In this document: in pieces, positions 45,435-54,310 of the stretch
Position numbering within the stretch: the stretch's first letter is position 1
Layout of the letters: every line of letters starts with the position of its first letter
NCBI RefSeq assembly: GCF_031834595.1
Contig: NZ_CP115541.1
Span: 3,652,501 to 3,716,500, forward strand
Direction: 5' to 3'
DNA: 64,000 bases
Source: Stenotrophomonas oahuensis
GTDB lineage: Bacteria > Pseudomonadota > Gammaproteobacteria > Xanthomonadales > Xanthomonadaceae
Translations under genes and position numbers: made by a program
Notes under the pieces: model-generated
The model's input: the letters and a program-made list of their open reading frames with translations, nothing else
Told to the model about the DNA's origin: nothing
Database searches by the model: none

Positions 45435-46844
45435 TCAGCCCACCCGGGCCAATAGCGGGGACCGGGCGCCGGCCCGGCGGCGCTCGCGGGCCGGGGCAAT
45501 GTCCAGTTGTTCGCGGTATTTTGCAACGGTACGGCGGGCAATGTTCACTCCCTGACGTGACAGAAGTCCCGCAATCGCTTCATCAGCCAGCGGGCGGCCT
45601 GCCGGTTCAGCATCGATCAGGCGGCGCACCATGGCTTTGACCGCCTGTCCGGAGACGCTGGCCCCTTCCAGGCGCACCGCGAAGAAGTGCTTCAGTTCCA
45701 GGGTGCCACGCGGGGTCTGCAGGTACTTTCCGGTGGTGATGCGCGAAACCGTGGATTCGTGCATGCCGATGGCGTCGGCCACTTCCTTCAGGGTCAGCGG
45801 GGCCATGGCCTCTTCACCGCGGGTGAGGAAGCCGGCCTGGCGCTCGATGATCACCGCGGTGGTGCGCAGCAGGGTGTCGTAGCGCATCGACAGACCGCGG
45901 GTCAGCCAGCGCGCTTCCTGCAGCATGTCACGCAGCGGCTGGGCGGCATCGCCGGCGTCGGCCAGCGCCTGTTCATAGCCCGGGTTGACGCTGAGGCGGC
46001 GGCTGGTGGCCGGGTTCAAGGCCACGCGCCACTGGCCGTCGGCATGCCAGGCGATGACATCGGGGATGACGGCACCGTTGCTGTCCGGCAGCAGGCTTTC
46101 GCCTGGGCGTGGCTGCAGCGAGAGAATCAGGCGCACCGCCTCATGGATGTCGGCGACCTCCGCGTCGAGCTGACGGGCCAGTGCGTCGTAGTCGTGACCG
46201 GCCAGCAGGGCCAGGCCGTGATCCAACACGCGCTGGGCCAGGTGACGGGCCGGGACGCGGCCATGCAGCGCCTGCAGCTGCGCCGACAGGCATTCGTGCA
46301 GGTCGCGCGCGGCCAGACCGGCCGGGTCGCCGTGCAGGATCTGCTGGCGTACGGCTTCCACCGCGGCCGTATCCATGTCGCTGCGGGCGCTGGCGAGCAG
46401 TTGCAGCTGTTCCAGCGGCGCAGTCAGGTAGCCGGCGTCGTCGCAGTGTTCCAGCCAGAAGCCGGCGACGTCGAGCTGGCGGGCGTCCAGATCCAGCGAC
46501 AGGCGCTGCAGGGCGCGCAGCTGCGGATCGCTGGATTCGTCAGCGGCAATGCGCTGCATGCGGTCGTCGTCACCGTCGTTCCAGCTGGCCCCGGCCACGT
46601 CCCACAGGCCGCTTTCGGGCAGCTCGTCGAACGCGGCGACCTCGACCTGGGTGGTGTCGACTGTGGTGGGGGCGGCGTCCTGCTCAGGCGCTTCTTCCAG
46701 CTCCAGCAGCGGGTTGGTCTCCAGCGCACGGCGGATTTCCAGCTCCAGCTGCAGGCCATCGAGCTGCAGCAGTCGGATCGACTGCAGCAATTGCGGCGTG
46801 AGGTGAAGTTGCTGACCCAGCTGGGTCGACAGTGTCGGCTTCAT
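45435..46844 (-). CDS. rpoN: RNA polymerase sigma-54 factor RpoN (RpoN2)
   Basis: 469 residues from MKPTLSTQLGQQLHLTPQLL; an upstream extension to 46946 lacks family sequence. It has the glutamine/leucine-rich activator-response region, an acidic region II, a core-binding domain and, near the end, an exact RpoN box (ARRTVAKYRE). It lies within the flagellar cluster rather than beside the hpf/ptsN genes, which in Xanthomonads marks the second copy, RpoN2. It serves the GGCAC-N5-TTGCA promoters here. Confidence 0.95.
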   Translation of the reverse strand: MKPTLSTQLGQQLHLTPQLLQSIRLLQLDGLQLELEIRRALETNPLLELEEAPEQDAAPTTVDTTQVEVAAFDELPESGLWDVAGASWNDGDDDRMQRIAADESSDPQLRALQRLSLDLDARQLDVAGFWLEHCDDAGYLTAPLEQLQLLASARSDMDTAAVEAVRQQILHGDPAGLAARDLHECLSAQLQALHGRVPARHLAQRVLDHGLALLAGHDYDALARQLDAEVADIHEAVRLILSLQPRPGESLLPDSNGAVIPDVIAWHADGQWRVALNPATSRRLSVNPGYEQALADAGDAAQPLRDMLQEARWLTRGLSMRYDTLLRTTAVIIERQAGFLTRGEEAMAPLTLKEVADAIGMHESTVSRITTGKYLQTPRGTLELKHFFAVRLEGASVSGQAVKAMVRRLIDAEPAGRPLADEAIAGLLSRQGVNIARRTVAKYREQLDIAPARERRRAGARSPLLARVG

Positions 46845-47108
46845 GCGTGTTCCCCGTCGCACCGCGTCCCCGGTGCGTTCTGGAACACATCTTGCTTGTA
46901 CCGCGTCAGGGGGGAAATCAGGGGGTTCCTGAGTGTGGTCGTTCAATTCCTGACGGGGTGTAGGGGTATTCCTTACATGAACGCGGCAATTTGACGCTGG
47001 TGGCGTCCAAGTGACTGATTCCGGGTGCGCGTGAAGAGGGTGAATCGTTCGGAATTCCGACGGTGAACGGTCGTGGCGGGCGTGTGCGTCGGGGAATTGT
47101 CGCCAAGC

Positions 47109-47130
47109 AGCGGGGCGAGCCCCGCTCTAC
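47109..47130. repeat. REP-like palindrome at the 3' end of fsnR
   Basis: A GTAGAGCGGGGCTCGCCCCG-type unit (minus strand) lies two bases past the stop codon of the NarL-type regulator. It is a sequence variant of the GTAG REP family. Confidence 0.7.
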
Positions 47131-47132
47131 CG

Positions 47133-47765
47133 CTATTCGAGTTCGTGCTGGTGGCGGGCGGCCAGCAGCAGCAGGTCGTTGGCGCGGCGGCAGCCCAGCG
47201 ACTCCATCATGCGCGCGCGGTGCGTCTCGACGGTCTTCACGCTGATGCCGAGATCGGCGGCGATTTCCTTGTTGCTTTCACCTTTGCCGATCTGGCGCAG
47301 GATTTCGCGCTGGCGCGGGGACAGCGCGGCAATACCGACCGGCTTCTCCCGGCCCAGCATGGGCGCGAGCATCTTGGCCGAGATCTGCGGGCTGAGGAAC
47401 ACCTGGCCGGCATGGGCAGCGCGCAATGCCAGTTCCAGTTCCTGCGGGGCGGCGTCTTTGACAACGAAGCCGACTGCGCCGCGATCCAGCGCGTCGCGCA
47501 CGTGTACGGCATCGTCATGCATGGTCATCATCACCACCCGGGTGCCGGGCGCGCGCATCAGGATGTCGCTCAACGCTTCCAGCCCGGTGCGGCCGGGCAG
47601 GGACAGGTCCATCAGGATCACATCGGGCGAGTGCTGCAGGGCCAGCTGCAAGGCCTGCTCGGCGTTGCTGGCCTCGGCCACCACGGCCACATCGGCGAAG
47701 GTCTGCAGCAGCCGGCCAAGGCCAGCCCGGACCAGAGTGTGATCGTCGACGATGAGAACGCGCAC
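47133..47765 (-). CDS. fsnR: NarL-family response regulator, FsnR-like
   Basis: 210 residues if the GTG at 47765 starts the protein (VRVLIVDDHTLVRAG); an in-frame TTG at 47831 would add 22 unconserved residues. The receiver has the DD pair, phospho-Asp in VILMDLSLPG, Thr in MMTMHD and Lys in VKDAAP. The LuxR-type helix-turn-helix is complete (SNKEIAADLGISVKTVETHR). In S. maltophilia an orphan regulator of this type, FsnR, activates flagellar genes. No kinase lies beside it. No clear promoter was found. Confidence 0.85.
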   Translation of the reverse strand: MRVLIVDDHTLVRAGLGRLLQTFADVAVVAEASNAEQALQLALQHSPDVILMDLSLPGRTGLEALSDILMRAPGTRVVMMTMHDDAVHVRDALDRGAVGFVVKDAAPQELELALRAAHAGQVFLSPQISAKMLAPMLGREKPVGIAALSPRQREILRQIGKGESNKEIAADLGISVKTVETHRARMMESLGCRRANDLLLLAARHQHELE

Positions 47766-47861
47766 AGGAATGTGTGTGAGGAAAGGTGAGGACAAGTCCT
47801 TCACATTACCCGGTCGCGGCCGGCTCGCCAAGCGTACGTAATGTCAATAAGGACGTTTCTG

Positions 47862-48449
47862 TCAGGATTCCCGACCGCGACGGCTCTCTGCGATCTGGCG
47901 GCGGTGCAGTCGGAACAGGTGCCGTTCCAGTGCCATCTCCAGGGCGTCGCTGACTGGCTCAAAGCGCAGCCACAGGTAGTAGGCCCCGCTGCCGGTGGCG
48001 GCCTCGGCCAGGACCGAGACCGGTAGATCGATATGGTCGGGCAGCCAGTCGCAGGGCTGCAGGCGGATCACGCCCAGGTTGCCCGGGACAGCCGAGCTGC
48101 GATTGCCCAGTTCCAGACGGATGCCCCGTCGCGACCAGCGCAGCGGACGCAGTGGCAGGTCCTGGGCTCCCTGGCGGACCAGCCGGCCCAGCAGCACCAT
48201 CACCAGGTCCAGCTTGGCTTCCAGCCGCAGCAGATGCTGGCTGGATTCGCCGCGTTCGTCGTGGCCATCGTCGCTGCGGCTGTCTTCGACCAGGGCGACG
48301 CTGCGCAGCAGGGTTTCGGCACTGCCCGGGCGGATGACCGCGCTGCCCAGACGGAACTCAGCGGGCAGGGCGACGTCGCAGCTCAGGGTTTCGTCGAACA
48401 GCGCGCTTTCGGCGGGATGCAGGACTTCGCTGGCGCGGGGGTCGTTCAT
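47862..48449 (-). CDS. Atypical PilZ-like protein in the fliS-fliT unit
   Basis: 195 residues. The C-terminal half follows the PilZ strand pattern around RPLRWSRRGIRLELGN, where the canonical DxSxxG is replaced by WSRRG and no clear RxxxR is seen, so cyclic-di-GMP binding is doubtful. A leucine-rich helix (SSQHLLRLEAKLDLVMVLLG) precedes it and could oligomerise, like the tetrameric atypical PilZ proteins known from Xanthomonas. It overlaps the FliT-like gene by 4 bases. The fold call is by pattern only. Confidence 0.7.
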   Translation of the reverse strand: MNDPRASEVLHPAESALFDETLSCDVALPAEFRLGSAVIRPGSAETLLRSVALVEDSRSDDGHDERGESSQHLLRLEAKLDLVMVLLGRLVRQGAQDLPLRPLRWSRRGIRLELGNRSSAVPGNLGVIRLQPCDWLPDHIDLPVSVLAEAATGSGAYYLWLRFEPVSDALEMALERHLFRLHRRQIAESRRGRES

Positions 48450-48760
48450 GCCAGTGATTCTGCGCGCAGGTATGCGAGCGAGGCGCGAACGGCGCGTCGG
48501 CCGGCGGTGATGTGTTCGCCTGCCTCGTCGCGGCGGGCGGCCATGCGGATGCTCAGCTGCTGCTGGCGGGCGATCAGCCCGTGCAGGGCACCGGCGTCGA
48601 TCTGCCCCTGGTCGCCGTCGAGCCAGGCGCGAACCTGGCCGTCGTAGCGGTCCATCAGGCGCTGGGTGAGGTCGTGGTCCTCACCTTCGACGGCGGCGGA
48701 CAGCTCGTCCAGCGCTGCATGCAGCAGCTGCACGTCATCGATGGCGAGCGCGGCGTTCAT
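48446..48760 (-). CDS. fliT: FliT-like flagellar chaperone
   Basis: 104-residue, helical, acidic protein. Sequence similarity to FliT cannot be claimed by eye, but it sits immediately after fliS (sharing one base) in the fliD-fliS-fliT position and has the usual size. It would guard FliD before export. An alternative is an unrelated small helical protein. Confidence 0.65.
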   Translation of the reverse strand: MNAALAIDDVQLLHAALDELSAAVEGEDHDLTQRLMDRYDGQVRAWLDGDQGQIDAGALHGLIARQQQLSIRMAARRDEAGEHITAGRRAVRASLAYLRAESLA

Positions 48761-49176
48761 CAGGCACCCACCGCAGCGGGCTGGCGCTGGTCATGCGGGA
48801 TGGCGTTCCAGGCAGCGTCGATCTCGCTCAACAGCTGCAGCGACTCCTGCAGGGCTGTGGCATCGTTGTGCAGGTTGGCATGGGTCAGGCGCTGCATGAC
48901 GTAGTCGTACAGGGCCGACAGATTGCCGGCGATGTCGCCGCCCGCCTCATGGTCAAGCGAGCCGTTGAGGTGGCCGACGATGGCGCAGGCCTCGCCGATG
49001 GCCTTGCCTTTGCGCGCCTGGTCGTTACGCGCCAGGCAGGCCTCGGCCAGACGGACGCGCTCGCAGGCCCCGGCCAGCAGCAGCGCAACCAGCTTGTGCG
49101 GGTCGGCGTCGGTGACGGCGGTGGCAACGCCCACCTTGCGGTACTGCTCTGCGTACTGACGGCTGGAACCGTACAT
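48760..49176 (-). CDS. fliS: Flagellin export chaperone FliS
   Basis: 138 residues from MYGSSRQYAEQY, with GAGGAG 9 bases upstream. This start and helical pattern are typical of FliS (DPHKLVALLLAGACERV, ALYDYVMQRLTHANLHND). It holds flagellin monomers unfolded for export; four flagellins are encoded just upstream of fliD. A FliA-like promoter lies at 49287-49314. Confidence 0.96.
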   Translation of the reverse strand: MYGSSRQYAEQYRKVGVATAVTDADPHKLVALLLAGACERVRLAEACLARNDQARKGKAIGEACAIVGHLNGSLDHEAGGDIAGNLSALYDYVMQRLTHANLHNDATALQESLQLLSEIDAAWNAIPHDQRQPAAVGA

Positions 49177-49286
49177 TCGAAACTTCTCCTCTCTTACCGG
49201 AACCCGCATTGGCTGCGGTTCCTGGTGGTGCCGGGCGCTGCCCGGTCAGCCCCATCGCGCGGTAATGGCGGTGGGTGTTGCCCTCA

Positions 49287-49314
49287 ATATCGGCGCTGAT
49301 GGGTGCAAACTTGA
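49287..49314 (-). promoter_or_regulatory. FliA-like promoter of fliS-fliT-PilZ
   Basis: Minus strand reads TCAAGTTT, 12 bases, GCCGATAT. The boxes match strongly; spacing is one base long. It lies between the fliD stop and fliS. Confidence 0.7.
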
Positions 49315-49336
49315 GGAACGGTGTGAGAAACGGTGA

Positions 49337-50695
49337 TCAGCTGCTGGTCTTCTTCGCCAGGGCCTGGGTGAGGCTGTCGCTGGTGGTCTGCATCTGGGTC
49401 ACCAGCGTTTCCATGGCGGTGAACTGCTTGGTATAGCGGTCGGAGACCTTCTCCATGCGTGCATCAAGCGCGTCCAGGCGGCTCTCCAGGTCCTTGATCT
49501 GCTTGTCCAGTGAGTTCTTGCGCTGGGTAAGGGTGCCGGTTTCCTTGTCCAGGTTGCTCTTGATCAGGCTGTCCATGGACTTGCCGATGCTGCCCTCGGC
49601 CCCGAACAGCTTGGAGACGGCGTCCGGGTTCTTGCCGATCGCGGTTTCCATCTTGGCGCTGTCGAGCGTCAGGGTGCCGTCGGCGGCCATCGTGACGCCC
49701 ATGTCCTTGAGCGCGTTGATGTTGGTGCTGAACTGGCTGCGCAGCTGCTGCTGCAGGCCGCGGACCATGGCATCGCCGGTCAGGGCGGAGGCGGTATTGG
49801 TACTGGTGTTGTAGGCGCTGGACGACTTCAGCGCGCTGTTCATGGCGTTGTAAGCGGCCACGAAGGCGGCCATGTCGGTCTTCAGCGACGTGTTGTCACG
49901 GGCTATGGTGAGGGTCTGGGTCTTGCCCGCCTCGGTACCGGCCTTGGTCAGGGTGAGGTTCACCCCGGGCACGATGTCGCTGATGGTGTTGGAGCTGGAG
50001 GTGCGGGTGAAGCCGTCGACGATGACAACGGCATCCTTGGGCTCCACGGTCTGGGTCATGCCCGAGCCGGCGGTGCCGTCATAGGTAAGATCGGCCAGTC
50101 CGCCGTTGCCGCCGCTGGTGCTGACGGTGATGGCACCGGCCAGGCCGGTATCGGTAGCACTGAGCACCAGGTGCTGGCCGTCGTCGGCGGTGATGACGCT
50201 GGCGGTGACGCCCTTGCCGCCGGCGGCCTTGTTGATGGCGGCGGCGATGTCGGACAGCTTGCTGTCCTCCTTGATGGTGACATCAAGGGTGGTCTCGCCG
50301 TACTTGAGGGTCAGGGTGCCGTCGCCGACCACGGTGTCCTTGGCGAAGCCCTTGGAGCTGAGCTTCTGGCCCTGCGCCAGCGATTTGACTTCCACCTGGT
50401 GGGTACCGGCAGCGGCGCTGGCGGCACCGTCAGAGGTGTCGATGCTGGCGCTGAAGTTGGAATCGGTGACGGTGGTGGCCTTGAATGCCGGCTTGTCGGC
50501 ATTCTTCATCAGGCTGGTCAGGGTGGTCTGCAGGTTGGTCATGCCACTGGTGAGCGTGGCGATCGCCGACAATTTGGCGCTGGCAGCGGTGCCGGCGGCA
50601 TTGATCTGGTTTTCCTGCGGCTCGCGCTCCTTGGCGACCAGCTGGGCCACCAGGGTGGGGATGTCGAGGCCGGTACCGATGGTTCCAATCGCCAT
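49337..50695 (-). CDS. fliD: Flagellar filament cap protein FliD
   Basis: 452 residues from MAIGTIGTGLDIPTLVAQLV; the longer frame to 50836 reads through the promoter. The N-terminal and C-terminal FliD domains are both present, with a terminal coiled coil (TQRKNSLDKQIKDLESRLDA). It caps the filament and folds flagellin at the tip. A sigma-54 promoter at 50820-50835 lies 125 bases upstream. Confidence 0.96.
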   Translation of the reverse strand: MAIGTIGTGLDIPTLVAQLVAKEREPQENQINAAGTAASAKLSAIATLTSGMTNLQTTLTSLMKNADKPAFKATTVTDSNFSASIDTSDGAASAAAGTHQVEVKSLAQGQKLSSKGFAKDTVVGDGTLTLKYGETTLDVTIKEDSKLSDIAAAINKAAGGKGVTASVITADDGQHLVLSATDTGLAGAITVSTSGGNGGLADLTYDGTAGSGMTQTVEPKDAVVIVDGFTRTSSSNTISDIVPGVNLTLTKAGTEAGKTQTLTIARDNTSLKTDMAAFVAAYNAMNSALKSSSAYNTSTNTASALTGDAMVRGLQQQLRSQFSTNINALKDMGVTMAADGTLTLDSAKMETAIGKNPDAVSKLFGAEGSIGKSMDSLIKSNLDKETGTLTQRKNSLDKQIKDLESRLDALDARMEKVSDRYTKQFTAMETLVTQMQTTSDSLTQALAKKTSS

Positions 50696-50819
50696 GTCTG
50701 CAGTCCTGTATTCGTAACGGTGGGCACGCAACCGCCTGCTGTGCCTGCAGGGGGTATCGGCCCGAAACGGGAAGTCTTGAACCAGGCGGCTGTGGGCTGC
50801 CTGGTGATGCCGTGCTTGA

Positions 50820-50835
50820 TGCAAGCCTTGTGCCA
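50820..50835 (-). promoter_or_regulatory. Sigma-54 promoter of fliD
   Basis: Minus strand reads TGGCACAAGGCTTGCA, a perfect consensus -24/-12 pair with correct spacing. Confidence 0.9.
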
Positions 50836-50860
50836 TGGCTTGGTCGGCATTCGACGGTTT

Positions 50861-50886
50861 ACGGGTCGCCGGGCGGTGCCCGGCTG
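50861..50886. repeat. REP-like palindrome next to palindromic copy E
   Basis: A GCCGGGCGGTGCCCGGC stem similar to the unit at 11801-11826, which likewise adjoins a large palindrome. Confidence 0.6.
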
Positions 50887-50932
50887 CTGTTGGATTCGGG
50901 CGAGCAGCCGGTCGTCACGTGAATCCGTGTTT

Positions 50933-51012
50933 GGGCGTACCGGGGTGGGTTTGCGGGACCGTCAAAAACATCCATGTTTTTGACGGTCCCGCAAACCCAC
51001 CCCGGCACGCCC
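50933..51012. repeat. Large palindromic element, copy E (near-perfect single hairpin)
   Basis: Arms of about 38 bp with one mismatch close on a 4-base TCCA loop inside TCAAAAACATCCATGTTTTTGA. It shares its outer arm (CCGGGGTGGGTTTGCGGG) with copy C. Unlike A-D it has lost the second small hairpin. Confidence 0.9.
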
Positions 51013-51177
51013 CAGACAGAGGGTCGGTAGCCATGGGAAATGCCAGATCAACGGCGATCTCGATACGGGGTCATGCGTTACCGAATGTTGGCCGTTTCAC
51101 GGCGATCGTCTGTCGACCGATCCCACCGAAGCTGCGAATGGGTTTTGATCTTCGATGGCCACCGCCGCACTGTCGTG

Positions 51178-51282
51178 GCGGCTCGGGGTGGGCTGGAGGG
51201 GGCATGAGCCGCATGGATGCGGCGACTGAGCCTACAGGGACGTACTTGCGGCGTCCCCCGGAACGCCCATTCCGAGCCGCCA
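51178..51282. repeat. Large paired-hairpin palindromic element, copy F (inverted)
   Basis: Outer arms GCGGCTCGGGGTGGGC and a near inverse (two mismatches) enclose CCGCATGGATGCGG and a decayed TAC...GTA hairpin. It matches copy D in reverse orientation. Confidence 0.75.
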
Positions 51283-51385
51283 AACCAGGGATACGAGGAC
51301 CACCGGCTGTTCGCCCAAATCCAGCAGCAGCCGGGCGACGCCGGGCGACACGTAGATCGTCGAATGCCAACCAGCGACGAGCAAC

Positions 51386-51412
51386 AAAAAACCCGGCCGA
51401 AGCCGGGTTTTT
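51386..51412. terminator. Bidirectional intrinsic terminator after flagellin gene 51436-52665
   Basis: CCCGGC / GCCGGG stem (51392-51397 and 51402-51407), 4-base loop, six A before and five T after, so it can act in either direction. Confidence 0.9.
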
Positions 51413-51435
51413 CGCATTACGCGTGAAGCAACAAC

Positions 51436-52665
51436 TTACTGCAGCAGGCTCATCACGCTGGACGGCGACTGGTTGGCCTGGGCCAGCATCGCGGTACCGG
51501 CCTGCTGCAGGATCTGCGTGCGGGTCAGTTCGGCGGTTTCCTTGGCGTAGTCGGTGTCGCGGATACGGCTGCGCGAGGCCGACAGGTTTTCCGAGGTGGT
51601 GTTCAGGTTGGCAATCGTCGAGGTGAAACGGTTCTGGATCGCACCCATGTCGGCGCGCGAGCTGTTCACTGCGGTCAGGGCCTTGTCGACGATCGACAGC
51701 GCCTGCTGTGCACCGGCCACCGAGGAGATGTCGAGGTCGCTGGCGAAGTTGTTGGTCAGCGCGGCACCCTGGGCAGCGGTGGTGGCGGTGTAGGCACCCG
51801 GGGCGGTGACGCCGCCGGTATAGGTGCCCGCGGTCAGGCCGATGGCGTTGAAGGTACCTTCCGCATCAACGCTGTTCTGCACCGAGGTCATGTTGATCTT
51901 GCCCGCGGTGGTACCGTCGACCGAAGCGTACACGCCGGTCTGGTCCATCTTTTCGTTGATGGCAGCAGCAACAGCCGCGGCGGTCGCCTTCTGCGTGGCG
52001 GCTGCGTCGACGCCCGCCTTCACGTTGATCTCGCCCAGCGTGTACGACTTGCCGTCAGCACCGGTGATCGCCATGCCCGTGATCTTGACGTCGGCGTTGT
52101 TCGCGTCCGTCTCGGCACCGATGGTGAAGCTGTTGCTGTCGAACTTGGCACCGCCCAGCGCATTCGCGCTGGCGTTGACGATGCTGTTGATGCCGATGGT
52201 CTGGCCCGAATCAGCGCCGACCTGGAACAGCGCACCACCGAACGAACCGTCCAGCAGCTTGGTGCCGTTGAAGTTGGTCTGGCGGCTGACGCGGTCGATT
52301 TCCGAGACCAGCTGCTTCACTTCCGCGTTCAGTGCGTCACGGTCGCTGTCGGAGTTGGTGGCGTTGGCGGACTGCACCGACAGCTCACGGATACGCTGCA
52401 GGTTGTTGCCGATTTCGACCATCGCGCCTTCGGCGGTCTGGGCCAGCGAGATGCCATCGTTGGCGTTGCGCACGGCAACGTCCAGGCCGCGGATCTGGGT
52501 GCTGAAACGCTCGGAGATCGCCAGACCGGCGGCGTCGTCCTTGGCGCTGTTGATGCGCAGACCCGACGACAGACGCTGGATCGTCGTGGCCAGGCTGGAG
52601 CCGCTGGTCGACAGATTGCGCTGCGCGTTGAGCGACATCACATTGGTGTTGATGACTTGTGCCAT
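51436..52665 (-). CDS. fliC: Flagellin (tandem copy nearest fliD)
   Basis: 409 residues from [10 protein letters not shown], with AGGAG before the ATG; the ORF extends to 52734 without support. N- and C-terminal D0/D1 segments are nearly identical in all four copies ([20 protein letters not shown] ... [20 protein letters not shown]), while the central surface region is specific to each. This copy's centre contains [19 protein letters not shown], giving a beta-rich D2-like region close to that of the next two copies. FliA promoter at 52764-52790; terminator at 51386-51412. It polymerises into the filament. Confidence 0.97.
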   Translation of the reverse strand: MAQVINTNVMSLNAQRNLSTSGSSLATTIQRLSSGLRINSAKDDAAGLAISERFSTQIRGLDVAVRNANDGISLAQTAEGAMVEIGNNLQRIRELSVQSANATNSDSDRDALNAEVKQLVSEIDRVSRQTNFNGTKLLDGSFGGALFQVGADSGQTIGINSIVNASANALGGAKFDSNSFTIGAETDANNADVKITGMAITGADGKSYTLGEINVKAGVDAAATQKATAAAVAAAINEKMDQTGVYASVDGTTAGKINMTSVQNSVDAEGTFNAIGLTAGTYTGGVTAPGAYTATTAAQGAALTNNFASDLDISSVAGAQQALSIVDKALTAVNSSRADMGAIQNRFTSTIANLNTTSENLSASRSRIRDTDYAKETAELTRTQILQQAGTAMLAQANQSPSSVMSLLQ

Positions 52666-52763
52666 TTTCATGCTCCTGGTGGCGAAGATGTTGTCGCCGG
52701 GGTGTGGAGGTGTTTCCTCTTGCAGAGGGGCCACGCAAGGTATTCATTTCGTGGCTGATATAG

Positions 52764-52790
52764 ATAACGACGCAGTGTCAACAACCTTTA
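52764..52790 (-). promoter_or_regulatory. FliA promoter of flagellin copy 51436-52665
   Basis: Minus strand reads TAAAGGTT, 11 bases, GTCGTTAT. The identical boxes occur before two further flagellin genes. Confidence 0.88.
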
Positions 52791-52835
52791 GTTTGCTGCA
52801 TGAGGAAATGTCGTGTAGTTCACGTTTTTGGTGCG

Positions 52836-52864
52836 AAAAAAAACCCGGCCGGAGCCGGGTTTTT
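52836..52864. terminator. Bidirectional intrinsic terminator after flagellin gene 52887-54104
   Basis: CCCGGC / GCCGGG stem with CGGA loop, eight A on one side and five T on the other. Confidence 0.9.
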
Positions 52865-52886
52865 GCTTTGCATATGAAGCAGGAGC

Positions 52887-54104
52887 TTACTGCAGCAGGC
52901 TCATCACGCTGGACGGCGACTGGTTGGCCTGGGCCAGCATCGCGGTACCGGCCTGCTGCAGGATCTGCGTGCGGGTCAGTTCGGCGGTTTCCTTGGCATA
53001 GTCGGTGTCGCGGATACGGCTGCGCGACGCCGACAGGTTTTCCGAGGTGGTGTTGAGGTTGGCGATGGTCGAGGTGAAGCGGTTCTGGATCGCACCCATG
53101 TCGGCGCGCGAACTGTTCACCGAGGTCAGCGCCTTGTCGACGATCGACAGAGCCTGCTGCGCACCAGCCACCGAGGAGATGTCCAGGTCGCTGGCAAACT
53201 TGCTGGCCAGAGCGGCACCCGCAGCGGCAGTGGTCGGGGTGGCCGGGGTCGGTGCGGTGATGCCAGTCCAGGTGCCTGCAGTGACGGTGATGGCGTTGAA
53301 CGTGCCGGTGTCACTGACGTTGTTCTGTACCGAGGTCAGGTCAAGACGACCGGTGGTGGTGCTGACGGTCGCGTAGACACCCGACTGGTCCATCTTCTCG
53401 TTGATGGCGGACGCCACTGCGGCGACGGTCGCCTTCTGGGTGGCGGCGGCGTCAACGCCGGCCTTCACGGTGATGTCCGACAGGGTGTAGGCAGTGCCGT
53501 CGGCACCCTTGACGGTCATGCCCTTGATGGTGACGTCGCCGTTGGTGCCCGGTGCGGCGATGTCCAGCGTGCTGGTGTCGAACTTGACGCCACCCAGTGC
53601 GTTGGCGCTGGAGTTGACGATGTTGTCGATGCCGATGGTCTGGCCCGAGTTGGCACCGACCTGGAACAGGGCACCCTGGAACGAACCGTCCAGCAGCTTG
53701 GTGCCGTTGAAGTTGGTCTGGCGGCTGACGCGGTCGATTTCCGAAACCAGCTGCTTCACTTCCGAGTTCAGCGCTTCACGGTCGCTGTCGGAGTTGGTGG
53801 CATTGGCCGACTGCACCGACAGCTCACGGATACGCTGCAGGTTGTTGCCGATTTCGACCATCGCGCCTTCGGCGGTCTGGGCCAGCGAGATACCGTCGTT
53901 GGCGTTGCGCACGGCAACGTCGAGGCCGCGGATCTGGGTGCTGAAACGCTCGGAGATCGCCAGGCCGGCGGCGTCGTCCTTGGCGCTGTTGATGCGCAGA
54001 CCCGACGACAGACGCTGGATCGTCGTGGCCAGGCTGGAGCCGCTGGTCGACAGATTGCGCTGGGCGTTCAACGACATCACATTGGTGTTGATGACTTGTG
54101 CCAT
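52887..54104 (-). CDS. fliC: Flagellin (second tandem copy)
   Basis: 405 residues from [15 protein letters not shown] upstream. Conserved D0/D1 ends flank a central region with [20 protein letters not shown] and a threonine/alanine-rich stretch ([17 protein letters not shown]). FliA promoter at 54203-54229, terminator at 52836-52864. Each tandem copy is its own transcription unit, so expression could be tuned separately even though promoters are near identical. Confidence 0.97.
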   Translation of the reverse strand: MAQVINTNVMSLNAQRNLSTSGSSLATTIQRLSSGLRINSAKDDAAGLAISERFSTQIRGLDVAVRNANDGISLAQTAEGAMVEIGNNLQRIRELSVQSANATNSDSDREALNSEVKQLVSEIDRVSRQTNFNGTKLLDGSFQGALFQVGANSGQTIGIDNIVNSSANALGGVKFDTSTLDIAAPGTNGDVTIKGMTVKGADGTAYTLSDITVKAGVDAAATQKATVAAVASAINEKMDQSGVYATVSTTTGRLDLTSVQNNVSDTGTFNAITVTAGTWTGITAPTPATPTTAAAGAALASKFASDLDISSVAGAQQALSIVDKALTSVNSSRADMGAIQNRFTSTIANLNTTSENLSASRSRIRDTDYAKETAELTRTQILQQAGTAMLAQANQSPSSVMSLLQ

Positions 54105-54202
54105 TTTCGTGCTCCTGGTGGCGAGGGTGAGGTCGCCGGGTGATGGAGATGTGGCTCCTTGCGGAGGTGCCACGAAAGGTGTTCATGTCGCGGCTGAGAT
54201 CA

Positions 54203-54229
54203 ATAACGACAAATTGTCAATAACCTTTA
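54203..54229 (-). promoter_or_regulatory. FliA promoter of flagellin copy 52887-54104
   Basis: Minus strand reads TAAAGGTT, 11 bases, GTCGTTAT. Confidence 0.88.
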
Positions 54230-54260
54230 GCTGATTTTTATCGGAACGCTTGCAGCCAAC

Positions 54261-54287
54261 AAAAAACCCGGCCGGAGCCGGGTTTTT
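54261..54287. terminator. Bidirectional intrinsic terminator after flagellin gene 54311-55528
   Basis: CCCGGC / GCCGGG stem with CGGA loop, flanked by six A and five T. Confidence 0.9.
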
Positions 54288-54310
54288 GGGGTTGCACCTG
54301 GAGCGGCGGC

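Larger units (their letters stand above)
50696..51435. other. 740-base intergenic region between flagellin and fliD: promoter and repeat mosaic
   Basis: No gene is supported. From the flagellin side it contains the flagellin terminator (51386-51412), palindromic copy F (51178-51282), a 165-base spacer sharing modules with the copy A and B-C regions, copy E (50933-51012), a REP-like unit (50861-50886), and the fliD sigma-54 promoter. Open frames here are produced by the repeats. Confidence 0.8.

Noticed and set aside
52385..52747. 120-codon ORF starting in the flagellin leader (and a parallel one at 53824-54186)
   Set aside because: Both begin MNT[L/F]RG and overlap flagellin in another frame. 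The likeness follows from paralogous DNA; there is no ribosome-binding site.
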